Positions 7,540-15,844 of a stretch of DNA of 64,000 nucleotides are shown piece after piece. Source of the stretch: Hamadaea tsunoensis DSM 44101 (lineage in GTDB: Bacteria; Actinomycetota; Actinomycetes; Mycobacteriales; Micromonosporaceae). A program made the position numbers and the translations under genes. The notes beneath the pieces were generated by a model. That model searched no databases. It was not told where the DNA came from and saw only the letters and a list, made by a program, of their open reading frames with translations. Positions within the stretch are counted from its first letter, which is position 1, and the number at the start of each line of letters is the position of its first letter. The stretch covers positions 1 through 64,000 of the forward strand of contig NZ_KE386823.1 of the NCBI RefSeq assembly GCF_000428945.1, written 5' to 3'.

Positions 7540-8253
7540 GTGCCTGTAACGCCCGATCGCCGCCTCGACGCCGTGCTCTTCGACTTCCACGGCACCCTCG
7601 CGATGACGCAGGATCCGGTCACCTGGGTCGGCGCCGCGCTGGTGGATCTCGGCGTGGCGCTGGACCGCGGCAGGCTCACCGTGCTCGCCGACCGCCTCGC
7701 CACGGCGGGCGGGCTGCCCGGTATCACCCGTGACATCCGGATCCCGCCGCACCTCGCCGAGGTGTGGGCCGACCGCGACCTGTCCGAGTACGCGCACCGC
7801 GCCGCGTACGTGGGACTGGCCCGGACGGTGCAGACGGACCACGAGGGGCTGGCCGAGGCGGTCTACGAGCGGATCCTGGCGCCCGAGGGCTGGGTGGTCT
7901 ACCCCGACGCCGTCCCGACGATCAAGGCGCTGCTGGCCGCCGGGGTCGCCGTCGGCGTGATCTCCAACATCGGCTTCGACATCCGCCCGCTGCTGCATGC
8001 CTGGGGGCTCGGCGACCTGCCGGCGATCCTGTCGTACGAGGTCGGCCTGATCAAGCCGGACCAGAAGATCTTCTACCGGGCCTGCGCGATGCTCGGCGCG
8101 GAGCCGGAACGCACCCTCATGGTCGGCGACACGCCGGCCGACGCCGGTGCGGTCTACGCCGGCCTGCGCTCGCTCATCGTGCCCGCGGCGAACCCCGGCA
8201 CCGCGAACGGCCTGAGCGCCGCCCTGCACCTGGCCTTCCCGTCGATGGAGTGA
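7540..8253 (+). CDS. HAD-superfamily hydrolase with a DxH motif I
   Basis: A 237-residue haloacid dehalogenase-fold protein. Motif I reads FDFHGTL (residues ~12-18): the nucleophilic Asp is present but the second Asp, the general acid/base of HAD phosphatases, is His. Motif II is VISNIG, motif III is the Lys of LIKPDQKIF, motif IV is MVGDTPADA; a cap lies between residues ~20 and 100. The overall shape is that of a small-molecule phosphatase, but the DxH change could alter or slow phosphomonoesterase chemistry. It is transcribed divergently from helY. Confidence 0.85.
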   Translation: MPVTPDRRLDAVLFDFHGTLAMTQDPVTWVGAALVDLGVALDRGRLTVLADRLATAGGLPGITRDIRIPPHLAEVWADRDLSEYAHRAAYVGLARTVQTDHEGLAEAVYERILAPEGWVVYPDAVPTIKALLAAGVAVGVISNIGFDIRPLLHAWGLGDLPAILSYEVGLIKPDQKIFYRACAMLGAEPERTLMVGDTPADAGAVYAGLRSLIVPAANPGTANGLSAALHLAFPSME

Positions 8254-8264
8254 CGCACCGTCCG

Positions 8265-8318
8265 GCTGCTCGCTGCTCGGCTGCTCACTGCTCGGCTGCT
8301 CACTGTTCGACAGCTCAC
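8265..8318 (-). repeat. 15-bp tandem repeat spanning a stop codon
   Basis: Three 15-bp units GCTGCTCACTGCTCG (8265-8279, 8280-8294, 8295-8309; 1-3 differences) and a partial fourth unit lie across the 3' end of the regulator gene. On the minus strand the second and third units each carry an in-frame TGA beyond the genuine stop at 8317-8315. It looks like a slipped duplication of the gene terminus. Confidence 0.75.
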
Positions 8319-9619
8319 CGGCGGGTCCGCGTCTTGGCGCTGCGCAGCGCCTCGGCGAACGACGGCAGCAGCCCGCGTACGCGAGGGTGGCCGCGGACGC
8401 GGTTGAGGGCCCGGTAGAGGCTGCGCAGATCCGCCCGGGCGGTGGCCGAGTCGACCCCGTTGATCACGGCGAGCACGGGTTCGGCGATCGCGCACGCCGC
8501 TTCCAGCTCGTCCAGGCAGGCCGTGGACAGCGCCAGCCGCGCCCCGAACCGCGCTCGTACGCGGTGCGAGTCCGGGCTGACGTTCGCGTACTCCACCGCG
8601 AGGGCGTCGGCGGCCTCCCGGTAGCGGCCCAGCTCGTGCAGGGTCCACGCGGTCACGAAGGCCATGTTGCCGGGTGCTGAGCTGCCGAGGGGGATCCCGC
8701 ATTCGGCGGTGGCGGCGAGTTCGCGCGCCCGGTCGAGCGCTCCCAGGGCGGCGGTCTCGTCGCCGGCCAGCGCGTACCCCTGCGCTTCGCGCTGGGTGGC
8801 CAGCTCGCGCAGCCGCCGGCTCGCCCGCGGCGTCTGCGCCCGTTGCGCGTACGCGAGCACGTCGGCGAAGTTCTCCTGGTAGAGGGCCAGTTCGGCGTGG
8901 CGTACGAGGGCGTAGGTCACGAGTTCCTCGTCGCCGGCGGCCCGGGCGAGCGCCACGGACTGATCCGTCCACCAGGCGGCCGCCCGGTCGTCCCCGCTCT
9001 CCTGCGCCATCCAGCCGATGTACTCGACCAGGCGGGCGGCCAGCCGGAAGCCGTCCTCCCGGTCGCGGCCGGCGGCGGCGAGGGCGGCCGCGCGTACCGT
9101 GTTGGCCTGCGGGACGAGCAGCTGGATCATCGCGGCCGGCGGCAGCACCTGGCCCATCCGGCGGGCCTCGGCGAGCAGGCCGCCGAAGACCGCCATGCCG
9201 CCGGGCGGCGGAGCCGAGATCGGGGCGCCGACCGACCACGCGACGGTACTGTCCTGTTCGGACGGATCGCGGGCTGTGAACTCCAGGTGCCCGTCGGCCG
9301 CCAGCCGCAGGGTCCACTGGTCGCCGAGTCCGGACGGTGCCGACCCCGCCGACGGCCCCGCGGCCGAGGCGGGCACCATGCTGACCAGCTCGCCGCGCAG
9401 GCCGAGCACGCCTTCCAGCCGCTTCGCCAGGTCGGCGCTCGGCTGCTTGGCACCGGCCTCCACATTGCCCAGATGGCCCTTGCTGTAGCGGACCAGTTCG
9501 GCGAGGCGCCCCAGGCTGACCCCGGCCCGCGTACGCGCGAGTCGCAGCCGCCCGCCGAACGTGGCCGGCGACTCGGCGACCGGCGGCACGGCGGCACGGC
9601 GTGGCTCGTTTCCCGTCAC
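8315..9619 (-). CDS. HTH (XRE-type) regulator with TPR-like C-terminal region
   Basis: A 434-residue protein with an N-terminal Cro/CI-type HTH (LARTRAGVSLGRLAELVRYS and LGNVEAGAKQPS, residues ~20-70) followed by ~350 alanine-rich helical residues suggesting TPR-like repeats, a layout common in actinobacterial ligand- or peptide-sensing regulators. The start is placed at the GTG at 9619 because a TACCGT box lies 7 nt upstream; an in-frame ATG 15 codons earlier (9664) lacks any signal. The target is unknown; neighbours do not suggest an operon. Its stop region is tandemly duplicated. Confidence 0.8.
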   Translation of the reverse strand: MTGNEPRRAAVPPVAESPATFGGRLRLARTRAGVSLGRLAELVRYSKGHLGNVEAGAKQPSADLAKRLEGVLGLRGELVSMVPASAAGPSAGSAPSGLGDQWTLRLAADGHLEFTARDPSEQDSTVAWSVGAPISAPPPGGMAVFGGLLAEARRMGQVLPPAAMIQLLVPQANTVRAAALAAAGRDREDGFRLAARLVEYIGWMAQESGDDRAAAWWTDQSVALARAAGDEELVTYALVRHAELALYQENFADVLAYAQRAQTPRASRRLRELATQREAQGYALAGDETAALGALDRARELAATAECGIPLGSSAPGNMAFVTAWTLHELGRYREAADALAVEYANVSPDSHRVRARFGARLALSTACLDELEAACAIAEPVLAVINGVDSATARADLRSLYRALNRVRGHPRVRGLLPSFAEALRSAKTRTRR

Positions 9620-9626
9620 AGGACTC

Positions 9627-9632
9627 ACGGTA
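9627..9632 (-). promoter_or_regulatory. -10 box of the HTH/TPR regulator gene
   Basis: TACCGT on the minus strand is followed by 7 nt and GTG at 9619. It decides the start over the upstream ATG at 9664. Confidence 0.5.
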
Positions 9633-9758
9633 GGCGGCTTATGGCGGTGGCAAGCATCAACCATCCGTCATCGCCCGTCCGGGCGACTCATTCGCATGCG
9701 ACGATCTTGTCGGCGCCGAACCTCGGCCGCGAAGATGCCCGCGGCCGGCCGGGAGGAT

Positions 9759-10655
9759 TCAGCCCAGAAGGGTCAGCGCCCCCGGTACCGCCGTGATCGT
9801 GACCGGCAGGGCGAACGCGGGTTCCCCGTCGGCGTACGCGGTGATGCCCGGGCTCTCGACGGTGATCGTCCGGCCCCGGCGGCTGTGGACGGCCGGATGC
9901 TCGACGTGCGTTCCGGCGTACACCCGGGGCTTGATCCGCATGAGGGTGAGGCGCGAGACGCGTACGGCGTAGACGAGGTCGAGCAGGCCGTCGTGCGGGT
10001 CGGCGGCCGGGCAGATCCGCATGCCGCCGCCGTAGCGGGCGGTGTTGCCGACGGCGGCGAGCACGCCCTCGAACTCCAAGGTCTCGCCCTCCCCTGTGCC
10101 ATCGCCCGTGCCACCGTCGATCGTGATCCGGTAGGGGCGGGCCCTCAGCCGGGCCAGCTCCAGCAGGATGGCGAGGTCGTAGCGGCGCGGGCCGCGGGGG
10201 AAGCGCATCCGGTTGGCCAGGTCGTTGACCAAAGTGTCGAACCCGAGCCCGGTCACCCCCGCCGACCAGCGCACGCCGGCCGCGGCCTCGATGCGGGCGA
10301 GGTCCACCGCGCGCGTGCGGCCGGTGGCGATCGCGCGCGCCGCGGCCACCGGGTCCGCGGGCAGGCCCAGGCAGGCGGCCACGTCGTTGCCCGTGCCGGC
10401 CGGCACGATGCCCAGCGCCACACCCGTCCCGGCCACCGCCTGCAACGCGAGGTTCATCGTGCCGTCCCCGCCCACGGCGACCAGGGCGTCCGCGCCGTCG
10501 GCGACGGCGGCCGCACACGCCTGTCGCGCCTCCTCGGGGGTACGCGCGGTCAGCCGCTCGGCACCCGGCCCCAGAGCCGCCAGGACACCGTCGATCGCGC
10601 CGGCCTGCCGTCCACGGCCCGCCGACGGGTTGACCAGCACCGCGATGCGTTCCAC
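9759..10655 (-). CDS. Diacylglycerol/lipid kinase, YegS-DagK type
   Basis: A 298-residue lipid kinase with the DAGK catalytic domain: IAVLVNPSAGRGR at the N-terminus, the GGDGT nucleotide-binding motif near residue 65 and the following PAGTGNDVA segment. It would phosphorylate diacylglycerol or a related lipid at the membrane. The GTG at 10655 is chosen because family proteins begin there (VERIAVLVNP); in-frame GTG 10712 and ATG 10685 are alternatives. It follows tatC on the same strand but a terminator-like hairpin separates them. Two copies of a 16-bp direct repeat lie just upstream of the start. Confidence 0.88.
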   Translation of the reverse strand: MERIAVLVNPSAGRGRQAGAIDGVLAALGPGAERLTARTPEEARQACAAAVADGADALVAVGGDGTMNLALQAVAGTGVALGIVPAGTGNDVAACLGLPADPVAAARAIATGRTRAVDLARIEAAAGVRWSAGVTGLGFDTLVNDLANRMRFPRGPRRYDLAILLELARLRARPYRITIDGGTGDGTGEGETLEFEGVLAAVGNTARYGGGMRICPAADPHDGLLDLVYAVRVSRLTLMRIKPRVYAGTHVEHPAVHSRRGRTITVESPGITAYADGEPAFALPVTITAVPGALTLLG

Positions 10656-10661
10656 TCGTCC

Positions 10662-10696
10662 GCCATCCCTGTCGTAGGGAGCCATCCCTGTCGTAG
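10662..10696 (-). repeat. 16-bp direct repeat before the lipid kinase gene
   Basis: GCCATCCCTGTCGTAG occurs exactly at 10662-10677 and 10681-10696. The spacing is 19 bp. It covers the region where an alternative ATG start lies and may be a binding site pair or another local duplication. Confidence 0.7.
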
Positions 10697-10732
10697 TGGA
10701 GTGAGTATGCACTCCGCGTGACGGGAAGGAAA

Positions 10733-10765
10733 TCAGCCCGCACCACCGGTGGTGATGCGGGCTGA
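10733..10765 (-). terminator. Hairpin terminator after tatC
   Basis: TCAGCCCGCA (10733-10742) pairs with TGCGGGCTGA (10756-10765) around the self-complementary CCACCGGTGG. It lies 36 bp past the tatC stop. No U-run follows, as is common for actinobacterial hairpin terminators. Confidence 0.65.
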
Positions 10766-10801
10766 TGCGTCGTGCTGGACCGGCTGTCGTGCGGGACCGG
10801 C

Positions 10802-11740
10802 CTACGTCATGTCGTCCCAGCGGTCACGCCGCTCCTCGACCGGTGTCGGCGCCTGGACCGGGGCCGGCGCGGCGATCGGCTCGGAGGCCTCGATCTTGTC
10901 CGGGTGGTAGTCCAGTTCCGAGACCTCGTCGTCGTCGAGGTCGCCGTACTCCTTGCTGCGCTTGCGGGCCCGGCGCTTGTCGTTGATGAGCGCGACGGCG
11001 ACGGCCAGGAAGTACAGCAGGGACAGGCAGGTCGCCAGCAGCGTCATGCCGAACGGGCTCGGGTCGGGGGTCACGATCGCCGCGAACGCGAAGCAGACGA
11101 AGATGACGACCCGCCACCAGCCGAGCATGCGCTTGCCCGTGGCCACTCCCGCGAAGTTCAGCAGCAGCAGCAGCACCGGGAACTCGAACGAGAGCCCGAA
11201 CAGCAGCACCAGGTTCGTGACGAACGAGATGTAGCTGGTCACCTCGAGGGCCTGCGGTGTCGTGACACCGAACTCCAGGATGAAGTGCAGGCTCTTCGGC
11301 AGGACGGCGCCCGCGAGCGTCGCGCCCAGGATGAACAGCGGGCCGGCGATGCCGCCGAAGGCGTAGGCCCACCGGCGCTCGTGCTTGTGCAGGCCCGGCG
11401 CGATGAACGCCCACAGCTGGTACAGCCAGACCGGCGCCGAGACGACGAGCCCCGCCCAGAGCGACAGCTTCAACTTGATCATGACACCGTCGGTGGCGCT
11501 CAGCTGCAGGAAGGCACACTTGCCGTCGCCGCTCAGGTTGAGGTCACAGTACGGGATCTGGATGAAGTCGAAGAGCTTCTGCGAGAAGTAGAAGCCGATC
11601 GCGAACCCGATGAGGACCGCGATGCTCGCCCGGAACAACCGGGTACGCAGCTCCCGGATGTGCTCGACGAGAGTCATCGAGCCGTCGGAGGCGCGTTGGA
11701 ACTGCGTCGGCTGTTTGCGCCGACGTGCCGGGGTAGTCAC
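10802..11740 (-). CDS. tatC: Twin-arginine translocase subunit TatC
   Basis: A 312-residue six-helix membrane protein, the receptor for twin-arginine signal peptides. The N-terminal family motif HIRELRTRL (residues ~26-34) and conserved loops (FIAPGLHKHERRWA, PDPSPF) are present. The last ~70 residues form a charged Asp/Glu-rich then Ala/Pro tail in the cytoplasm, longer than in E. coli but usual for Actinobacteria. It follows tatA by 11 bp, so the two are co-transcribed. No TatB gene is in the window. Confidence 0.97.
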   Translation of the reverse strand: MTTPARRRKQPTQFQRASDGSMTLVEHIRELRTRLFRASIAVLIGFAIGFYFSQKLFDFIQIPYCDLNLSGDGKCAFLQLSATDGVMIKLKLSLWAGLVVSAPVWLYQLWAFIAPGLHKHERRWAYAFGGIAGPLFILGATLAGAVLPKSLHFILEFGVTTPQALEVTSYISFVTNLVLLFGLSFEFPVLLLLLNFAGVATGKRMLGWWRVVIFVCFAFAAIVTPDPSPFGMTLLATCLSLLYFLAVAVALINDKRRARKRSKEYGDLDDDEVSELDYHPDKIEASEPIAAPAPVQAPTPVEERRDRWDDMT

Positions 11741-11751
11741 GCCGGACTGGC

Positions 11752-12015
11752 TCAGCGGTCGGCGACGCGCTGCACCGGGTCGACGACAGGCTGCTGCACG
11801 TCACCGGCGAGCGGCTGGCGCGCGGCCTGAGCATCGGCCTTCTCGGCGAGGTTGCTTTCGGCCTTCTCGTCTTCCATCAGACCCTTGGTCTCGGCCTTCA
11901 TGATCCGCATCGAACGGCCCAGCGAGCGGGCGGCGTCAGGCAGCCGCTTCGAGCCGAAGATGACCACGATCACAACAACCAGCAGGATGATGTGCCACGG
12001 CTTGAGGGCGCCCAT
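11752..12015 (-). CDS. tatA: Twin-arginine translocase subunit TatA
   Basis: An 87-residue protein with one N-terminal membrane helix ([15 protein letters not shown]), the [14 protein letters not shown] hinge and amphipathic helix, and a charged C-terminus. It forms the pore-building component with TatC. The ATG at 12015 (MGALKPWHI) has a GGAG 8 nt upstream; an open frame further upstream has no TatA features. It is the fourth gene of the run pafB-pafC-hypothetical-tatA-tatC. Confidence 0.96.
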   Translation of the reverse strand: MGALKPWHIILLVVVIVVIFGSKRLPDAARSLGRSMRIMKAETKGLMEDEKAESNLAEKADAQAARQPLAGDVQQPVVDPVQRVADR

Positions 12016-12147
12016 GTCGTGCTCCAATTTGATCAAGTTGAGGGGCGTGTCGGGCCCCATCCTACGTGCGTTTCTCCGGATCGCCACGTCCACCTGTGAC
12101 GGCGGCACCTCCGGCGGATGAAGTGTTGATGATCCGGCGCACCCCCG

Positions 12148-12432
12148 TCAACCAGCCGTTTGTTCCTTTTTGCGGGCCTTCGCGGTAATGGTTGTGATCC
12201 GCGCCTGAGTGATCGCAATTTTCGCCTGCAATATTTCGGCTTCTTCGCGCAACCCGTCTGCGCGCTCGCCGATTTTCTGGGCCTCGATCAATCGTCGCTG
12301 CAGATCGATCTGGACCCGCTGCAGAGCGGGCAGCCGGCGCAGAACGGCCCGGACCGCCAGTCCCGGTACGAGAAGGCTCACGACGACAACGGCCAGCACA
12401 ATCCACCCGATCACGCGAGAAACGTACCGCAC
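12148..12432 (-). CDS. Small membrane protein with coiled coil, between pafC and tatA
   Basis: A 94-residue protein with an N-terminal membrane helix (VIGWIVLAVVVVSLLVPGLA) followed by a heptad-patterned helix (residues ~35-85, rich in Arg, Glu, Gln, Ile) and a lysine-rich end. No family is recognised. It lies 45 bp after pafC and 132 bp before tatA on the same strand, so it belongs to the paf-tat transcript. A single-helix coiled-coil layout could suit a membrane scaffold. Confidence 0.75.
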   Translation of the reverse strand: MRYVSRVIGWIVLAVVVVSLLVPGLAVRAVLRRLPALQRVQIDLQRRLIEAQKIGERADGLREEAEILQAKIAITQARITTITAKARKKEQTAG

Positions 12433-12477
12433 ACCCGGCCGGACTTCCCGGCAAGCGGGGTCGGGGCCGTGGCACCG

Positions 12478-13446
12478 TCACGCGTACGCGGCGAGGGTCT
12501 CCAGGATGGCGGCGCGCACCGAGTCGGCCAGTTCGGCCGGGGCGACGACCTCGGCGCCCGGGCTCAGGCCCAGCACGAACCGCCGAGCCCAGTCCAGGTC
12601 GCTGACCCGCAGGGTGACCAGCCACTCCTCGGGCGTGATCTCCTCCACCCGGTCGACCGGGTAGTACTCGGTGATCCAGCGGTCGCCGCGGCCGATCCGG
12701 ACCGTCACCGAGGGCAGCTCCGGGGCCGGGCGGAAGACGCGGGAGATCTCCGCGGCCGTGCGCGCCTGCGGCGGCGGGCAGGCGGCCTCGTCCAGCTCGG
12801 TCAGGGCGTCGATGCGGTCCACCCGGAACATGCGTACGCCCTGGGAGCGGCGGCACCAGGCCTCCACATAGGAGCGCCCCTCGGCGATGATCACGCGCAA
12901 CGGGTCGACGACGCGCTCGGAGGTCTCGTCGCGGGTCGCGGAGTAATAGGTGATGCGCAGCGCGTGCCCGCTCTCCACCGCGGCCCGCACCGTGGCCAGG
13001 CGGTCGTCGCCGCCCGGGGACTGCACGGCGATGGGCGCGTCGGCGTACTCGCCGGCGGCATTCTCGATCTTGGCGAGCGCCCGCTGGATCGCGTCCCGCT
13101 GGGCGATCCCGGGCGTCTCGGCGAGCATCCGCAGGGCCACCACCAGGGCGGTCGCCTCGTCCGGGGTCAGCCTCAGCGGCCGGTCGATGCCGGCGTCGTA
13201 GGTGATCGTCACCCGGTCGCCGTCGAAGGCCATGTCGATCAGGTCGCCGGGGCCGTAGCCGGGCAGCCCGCACACCCAGAGCAGTTCCAGGTCGTCGCGC
13301 AGCTGCGCCTCGGTCGCGCCGAGGTCGGCGGCCGCCTGCGCGATCGGCACACCCGGCCGCGACAGCAGATAGGGCACGAGGTTCAGCAACCGCGCCAGGC
13401 GCTCGGCCGACGTCGTGGCCGGTCGGCCGCTCGGAGTCGCCGTCAC
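12478..13446 (-). CDS. pafC: WYL-domain transcription factor PafC
   Basis: A 322-residue regulator with an N-terminal winged HTH (LLNLVPYLLSRPGVPIAQ), a central WYL domain (ALRITYYSATRDETSERVV, PLRVIIAEGRSYVEAWC) and a C-terminal extension. With PafB it forms the PafBC activator of the RecA-independent DNA damage response in mycobacteria, although the genes sit in the Pup locus. The canonical W-Y-L position reads SYVEAWC. The GTG start overlaps the pafB stop by 4 bp (GTGA), indicating translational coupling. Confidence 0.93.
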   Translation of the reverse strand: MTATPSGRPATTSAERLARLLNLVPYLLSRPGVPIAQAAADLGATEAQLRDDLELLWVCGLPGYGPGDLIDMAFDGDRVTITYDAGIDRPLRLTPDEATALVVALRMLAETPGIAQRDAIQRALAKIENAAGEYADAPIAVQSPGGDDRLATVRAAVESGHALRITYYSATRDETSERVVDPLRVIIAEGRSYVEAWCRRSQGVRMFRVDRIDALTELDEAACPPPQARTAAEISRVFRPAPELPSVTVRIGRGDRWITEYYPVDRVEEITPEEWLVTLRVSDLDWARRFVLGLSPGAEVVAPAELADSVRAAILETLAAYA

Positions 13447-14534
13447 GCCGCGACCTCCTCCCGCTCCCGGGACGGTGCCACCGTGGGGACCGCTGCCGGG
13501 ACCGCCGCAGGGGTCGCTGCCGGGGCAGTCTGTGCCGCGGCCGCGCGGGCGGCCGACGCCGGGCCGGCCGCGACACCGGCCATCTCACGCAGCCGGGCCA
13601 CCAGGGCGTCACGGACCTCGGCGGGTTCGAGCACGGTCACGTCCGGGCCGTACTTCACGAGCCAGCCGGCCAGGCCGTGCGGCTCCGCGTAACGCAGGGT
13701 CAGGATGTCGCCGTCCGGCGTGGCCTCGACCGCCTCGGCCCAGCGGCGTACGCCGGCGGCCCGTCCCGCGCGAGCCAGCACCCGGGCGGACCGGGACCGG
13801 TCGACGGGGCCGGACCAGCTGGCCACGTGGCTCATGAGGTCGAGGTCGGCGGGCGGGGTGAAGGCGCCCGGCGCGCCGGTCAGCCGGACCGAGCCGACGA
13901 TGCGCGACAGCCGGAAGCAGCGCGCGGCGCCGCGGTCGGTGTCGTGGCCGACCACGTACCAGCGGCCGCGCCAGCAGACGACGCCCCACGGCTGCAGGTG
14001 GCGGGTGCTCGACTTGTCGTCCTCCGGCACCCGGTACGCGAACACGACCGCCCGCCGCTCGCGGGCGGCGGTGGCCAGCGGCGTGAAGGCGGGGTCGACG
14101 GCGACGACGGGTTCGATGCCGAGGGTGGCCTGCTCGTCGACCTCGATGCCGCCCGCGCGCAGCTTGGCGAGGCCGGAGCTGGCGGCGGCGGCGAGGCCGG
14201 CGTGGCGCCAGAGCCGGGCGGCGACGCCGACGGCGGCGGCCTCGTCGGGCGCGAGCGGGATCTCCGGCAGGCCGTAGTCACGCCGTGCGATGCGGTAGCC
14301 GGGCTCGGCGTCGAAGATGCTGGCGGTCCCGATCTCCAGCGGTACGCCCAGCTCGCGCAGCTCGGCCTTGTCCCGCTCGAACTTGCGTTGGAAAGCCTCG
14401 TGTTCACGCAGGTCGTCGGGGTCGTGCTCGTAGCCGGGGACGGTCGCGGCGATCTGGGCAGCCGTGAGGAACCTGCGGGTGGACAGCAGGCAGATCACCA
14501 AGTTGACGAGTCGTTCGGTCCGGCTGCGTGACAC
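13443..14534 (-). CDS. pafB: WYL-domain transcription factor PafB
   Basis: A 363-residue paralogue of PafC with an N-terminal HTH (RTERLVNLVICLLSTRRFLT), a WYL domain (RRAVVFAYRVPEDD, PWGVVCWRGRWYVVGHDT) and a WCX-like C-terminus. The last ~45 residues are an Ala/Pro/Val-rich low-complexity tail not needed for the fold. The GTG start has a TAGCGT box 6 nt upstream without Shine-Dalgarno, so pafB is probably the leaderless first gene of the pafB-pafC-tatA-tatC run. Unlike in mycobacteria, pafA is not directly upstream but ~10 kb away. Confidence 0.93.
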   Translation of the reverse strand: MSRSRTERLVNLVICLLSTRRFLTAAQIAATVPGYEHDPDDLREHEAFQRKFERDKAELRELGVPLEIGTASIFDAEPGYRIARRDYGLPEIPLAPDEAAAVGVAARLWRHAGLAAAASSGLAKLRAGGIEVDEQATLGIEPVVAVDPAFTPLATAARERRAVVFAYRVPEDDKSSTRHLQPWGVVCWRGRWYVVGHDTDRGAARCFRLSRIVGSVRLTGAPGAFTPPADLDLMSHVASWSGPVDRSRSARVLARAGRAAGVRRWAEAVEATPDGDILTLRYAEPHGLAGWLVKYGPDVTVLEPAEVRDALVARLREMAGVAAGPASAARAAAAQTAPAATPAAVPAAVPTVAPSREREEVAA

Positions 14535-14540
14535 GGTGCA

Positions 14541-14546
14541 ACGCTA
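14541..14546 (-). promoter_or_regulatory. -10 box of pafB (leaderless)
   Basis: TAGCGT on the minus strand lies 6 nt before GTG at 14534. No ribosome binding site is present. Confidence 0.5.
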
Positions 14547-14661
14547 GCAGCGTCCGCCGTTCCCGTCGCGCCCGGCTCGGCCACGGATCGTACGGATGTT
14601 CGGATCGGCCGCCCGCCGAATCCGCCATATGCGTTCTTTTGCCGACAATCGCCGCGACAAT

Positions 14662-14667
14662 TACGCT
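14662..14667 (+). promoter_or_regulatory. -10 box of the CDF transporter gene
   Basis: TACGCT lies 6 nt before the ATG at 14674 and no Shine-Dalgarno sequence is seen. This favours the ATG over upstream in-frame starts. Confidence 0.45.
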
Positions 14668-14673
14668 GTGGCG

Positions 14674-15822
14674 ATGTCCCCCGAAAGCGCGGACGCGAAA
14701 CCGCCCGCCGCCGGCTCCGGCGCGGAACCGGCCGGCACTCCGGAGCCGGGTAACGCCGCCAAGCCGGGCAGTCCGGGCAGTCCGGGCAGCATCGCCGCGA
14801 AGCCGGGCAGCATCGCGAAGCCGGGCAGTATCGCGGCCCGGTCGCCCGCCGGCGGCGACGGGGCGAAGCCCGAGAGCCTCCGCACAGTGATCATCGCCGG
14901 GCTGGCCAACCTGGGGATCGCCGTGGCGAAGGCGGCAGCCGGGCTGTTCACGGGCTCCTCGGCGATGCTGTCCGAGGCCGCGCACTCGTTCGCCGACACG
15001 ATCACCGAGGTGCTGCTGTTCACCGCGCTGCGGCAGGGCGACCGCGAACCCGACGACCAGCACCCCTTCGGCTACGGCAAGGCCACCTACGTCTGGGCGT
15101 TCCTCGCCGCGCTGTTCACGTTCGTCGGCGGCGCGGGATTCGCGATCTGGCACGGCGTGACGACGCTGATCGCGGGCGAGGACCTGTCCGACATCTGGAT
15201 CAACTACATCGTGCTCGCGGTCTCCTTCGTGCTGGAGGGCACGTCCCTGCGCAACGCGCTCGGCCAGGTGCGCTCCGGCGCCCGCCGGTTTCGCATCCGC
15301 GGCCGCGTGTACCTGCGCCACACGCCCAACACGACGCTGACCGCCGTGACGCTGGAGGACTCGGCGGCCCTCGTCGGTCTCGTGCTGGCCGCCGCCGGCC
15401 TCGGCCTGTCCCAGCTCACGGGCTCACCGGTGTGGGACGCGATCGCCTCGATGGCGATCGGCGTACTGCTGTTCGGGGTGGCGGCGACGCTCACCACGCT
15501 GAACGTCTCCCTGCTCATCGGCCGGTCGGTGCCGGAGAGCCTGCGCGAGCGGATCCGCGACGACCTGCTCGGCATACCGGAGATCGCCGCCGTCCCCCGG
15601 CTGCTCACCATGGAACTCGGGCCGGGCACGCTGCTCGTCGCGGCCAAGGCCGACTTCGTCGACGAGATCACCGCCGCCCGGGTGGAGGCCGCCGCCGACG
15701 AGGCCGAGCGCCGGCTGCGCGAACGCTACGAGGGCATCCGCTACGTGTTCCTCGACCCGACCGGGCGGCCGCCGGGCGGGTTCACCGGCGGCGTACCGGG
15801 TGCGCCGCCCGAGGGGTCCTGA
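14674..15822 (+). CDS. Cation diffusion facilitator (CDF) metal exporter
   Basis: A 382-residue CDF-family antiporter exporting Zn, Mn, Fe or similar divalent ions. Six membrane helices are expected after residue ~70; the helix-II metal site is seen as AAHSFADT (HxxxD) and the characteristic loop as DQHPFGYG. The C-terminal ~90 residues form the cytoplasmic dimerisation domain. The first ~65 residues are a disordered tail with repeated KPGS-I/P units, again encoded by short tandem duplications. It is divergent from pafB across 139 bp. Which metal it moves cannot be told. Confidence 0.9.
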   Translation: MSPESADAKPPAAGSGAEPAGTPEPGNAAKPGSPGSPGSIAAKPGSIAKPGSIAARSPAGGDGAKPESLRTVIIAGLANLGIAVAKAAAGLFTGSSAMLSEAAHSFADTITEVLLFTALRQGDREPDDQHPFGYGKATYVWAFLAALFTFVGGAGFAIWHGVTTLIAGEDLSDIWINYIVLAVSFVLEGTSLRNALGQVRSGARRFRIRGRVYLRHTPNTTLTAVTLEDSAALVGLVLAAAGLGLSQLTGSPVWDAIASMAIGVLLFGVAATLTTLNVSLLIGRSVPESLRERIRDDLLGIPEIAAVPRLLTMELGPGTLLVAAKADFVDEITAARVEAAADEAERRLRERYEGIRYVFLDPTGRPPGGFTGGVPGAPPEGS

Positions 15823-15832
15823 ACGATCCGGT

Positions 15833-15838
15833 TACTGT
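15833..15838 (+). promoter_or_regulatory. -10 box of the DUF3866 gene
   Basis: TACTGT lies 6 nt before GTG at 15845, in the 22-bp gap after the CDF stop. The gene probably has its own leaderless promoter although it is close behind the CDF gene. Confidence 0.5.
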
Positions 15839-15844
15839 GCACCT

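Noticed and set aside
4853-7549. Long plus-strand open frame antisense to helY
   Set aside because: It mirrors the helicase codons in GC-rich DNA, has no recognisable motifs, and the minus strand has complete helicase motifs.
9620-9664. Upstream ATG start for the HTH/TPR regulator
   Set aside because: No ribosome binding site or -10 box supports it, while the GTG at 9619 has a well-placed TACCGT.
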